The notes under the pieces: model-generated
What the model was told of the DNA's origin: nothing
Database searches by the model: none
The model's input: only the letters and a program-made list of their open reading frames with translations
Program-made: the position numbers and the translations under genes
Shown: one piece after another, positions 63,851-64,000 of the stretch
How the letters are laid out: each line of letters opens with the position of its first letter
Position numbering within the stretch: position 1 is the stretch's first letter
Assembly: GCF_947179165.1 (NCBI RefSeq)
Contig: NC_077241.1
Coordinates: forward strand, 78,641,648 to 78,705,647
Direction of reading: 5' to 3'
From: Solanum dulcamara
Taxonomy: Eukaryota > Streptophyta > Magnoliopsida > Solanales > Solanaceae
Length of the DNA: 64,000 nucleotides

Positions 63851-64000
63851 TTTAGTGCCACTGCACCCAAAAGAGACAAGCAAGCCATGTCTAATTTCTG
63901 ATTTTATGGACAAGTAGAACATTCACATTCCTTATCATATTCATTATTTCTAATATTGAGGGGAATACACACGGTATAAATTCAAAAATTTCTAAAATCT

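Noticed and set aside
1..64000. tRNA and rRNA genes
   Set aside because: No intact cloverleaf or rRNA-like stretch was seen; only tRNA-derived SINE relics are present.

Overview
The window is nuclear DNA of a flowering plant, most likely a Solanaceae and probably a Solanum-like genome. It is AT-rich, with GT-AG introns, plant-only gene families (CRF-type AP2/ERF factor, plant MLKL, SPA1, AG-peptide, DUF7722), Ty1/copia and long-LTR retrotransposon remains, Stowaway MITEs, and tRNA-type SINE relics with TTG tails of the kind common in Solanaceae.

Layout. 1-10440 is almost all of one large Mutator-like element (MULE) of the ULP-carrying type; only its left end is missing. It has two convergent genes: a four-exon MuDR-type transposase on + (77-3852) that joins into an uninterrupted 726-codon frame, and a ten-exon DUF1985/Ulp1 (C48) cysteine protease-like gene on - (10079-4614) whose frame holds through every junction except one in-frame stop. 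Introns and spacer are packed with the dyad ATGTATC-W-GATACAT, arranged in three different tandem arrays that share a period near 125 bp.

10.4-32.5 kb is gene-poor. It holds MITEs (one family also recurs at 27.6 and 49.7 kb), two Stowaway elements, SINE relics, a 2.25-kb solo LTR with perfect 5-bp target duplication (16576-18829), and a TIR element carrying a 43-bp minisatellite (29317-30248). 33468-34511 is an intact cytokinin response factor gene with G-boxes, a TATA box and a short uORF. 34.5-42.4 kb shows no supported gene. 42387-46828 is a decayed copia element with both LTRs and 5-bp target duplication. 50227-51239 (-) is a two-exon arabinogalactan-peptide gene with a strong hairpin in its leader. 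51.8-52.5 kb is a tandem-repeat element that may be related to the MULE. 55567-55905 (-) is a small DUF7722 gene. 57941-60944 (+) is a two-exon plant MLKL pseudokinase gene, convergent with the 3' part of a SPA1-like gene (62037 to beyond about 63615, -).

The host genes are unrelated in function (cytokinin/stress transcription, cell-surface AG peptide, immune pseudokinase, light-signalling E3 cofactor) and look like ordinary neighbours. The most unusual structure is the repeat architecture of the MULE: period-matched arrays in introns of both genes, an exon duplication, and two 5' splice sites placed at the centre of the element's own inverted repeat.
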